Assembly: GCF_003056355.1 (NCBI RefSeq)
Contig: NZ_PYVW01000007.1
Coordinates: 115,124-179,123, forward strand
Length of the DNA: 64,000 nucleotides
Reading direction: 5' to 3'
Source of the DNA: Devosia naphthalenivorans
GTDB taxonomy: Bacteria > Pseudomonadota > Alphaproteobacteria > Rhizobiales > Devosiaceae
Under the pieces are notes generated by a model. The model was not told where the DNA came from. It worked only from the letters and a program-made list of their open reading frames with translations, and did no database searches. Below, in pieces: positions 63,843-64,000 of this stretch (within the stretch, counting starts at the first letter, position 1; each line of letters opens with the position of its first letter). The translations under genes and the position numbers were made by a program.

Positions 63843-64000
63843 TCACGTTTGAAGTGCAACACGGTTAGAGAAGCTGGAGAAGACCTCATTTGGGGTTTGG
63901 AAGTCGAGACATTTTCGCGGGGTGTTGTTGTAGAGGGCGACAATGGTTTGCAGGTGCTCGTCGGTGATGGTTGCCAGGTCGGATTTTCGCGGCAGCCTGC
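63843..64000 (-). CDS. IS30-family transposase, C-terminal part (cut by window edge)
   Basis: Fifty-two codons visible on the minus strand, ending at a TGA (63845-63843). Phrases LPRKSDLATITDEHLQTIV and YNNTPRKCLDFQTPNEVFSS match the end of IS30-family DDE transposases. The gene continues past the window edge. The last codons overlap GTTTGAAGTGCAACAC (63847-63862), which looks like the element's inverted-repeat end. Confidence 0.85.
   Translation of the reverse strand, partial: RLPRKSDLATITDEHLQTIVALYNNTPRKCLDFQTPNEVFSSFSNRVALQT

Overview
The window reads as chromosomal DNA of a high-GC alphaproteobacterium of the order Hyphomicrobiales (Rhizobiales), possibly Devosia-like. Three things point there: the linked set pckA / chvI-chvG / hprK / PTS EIIA / HPr / ahcY, the TGA-N9-TCA (RirA-type) motifs beside iron genes, and the small accompanying proteins. 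The genus is an inference from gene content; no search was run.

Layout. 1-9.4 kb: a siderophore-iron uptake block on the + strand, with two FecCD permeases, an ATPase, a periplasmic binding protein, an AraC regulator, a TonB-dependent receptor and its own exbB-exbD-tonB. 9.4-11.2 kb: an AraC regulator divergent from a short-chain dehydrogenase. 11.2-21.4 kb: a four-carbon acid-sugar (tetronate) catabolic locus. Its minus-strand arm is pdxA2-tctC-tctB-tctA-COG4091 oxidoreductase-SDR, and its plus-strand arm is GntR regulator-otnK-otnC, with denD convergent at the end. 21.6-24.4 kb: a MarR-controlled membrane-fusion/FUSC efflux pair.

24.5-28.9 kb is the accessory region. A large serine recombinase gene is broken by a one-base loss in an A-run. 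Its 3' end is then interrupted by a 2587-bp element (26181-28767) that has imperfect 26-bp terminal inverted repeats starting TGTCGG, subterminal repeat arrays at both ends and a 5-bp target duplication (TTTTC). The element has no recognisable transposase. It carries two cargo ORFs, one of unknown function and one ClpP-like. Removing it in silico makes the recombinase frame run directly into the adjacent tRNA-Arg(CCG) gene.

29-39 kb: a lipoprotein lytic transglycosylase, a KaiC-like ATPase translationally coupled to a hybrid histidine kinase, polA, and a group of small proteins with a DUF1206 membrane protein. 38.6-49.9 kb: tsaE, a PAS kinase whose H-box histidine is tyrosine, ahcY, the regulatory PTS (HPr, EIIA-Man, short HprK), ChvG/ChvI and pckA. 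50-54.7 kb: a REP-palindrome-rich gap, a SleB-type cell wall hydrolase, a HAD phosphatase, SelO and a gamma carbonic anhydrase. 54.8-60.9 kb: the complete propionyl-CoA to succinyl-CoA module (pccB, pccA, methylmalonyl-CoA mutase, epimerase). 61.0-63.7 kb: a CHASE-PAS-GGDEF-EAL protein. The last 160 bases are the 3' end of an IS30-type transposase.

The most unusual items are the transposase-less cargo element in the recombinase, the kinase with a Tyr in place of its phospho-acceptor His, the KaiC/kinase pair, and the tetronate locus that carries halves of two pathways.
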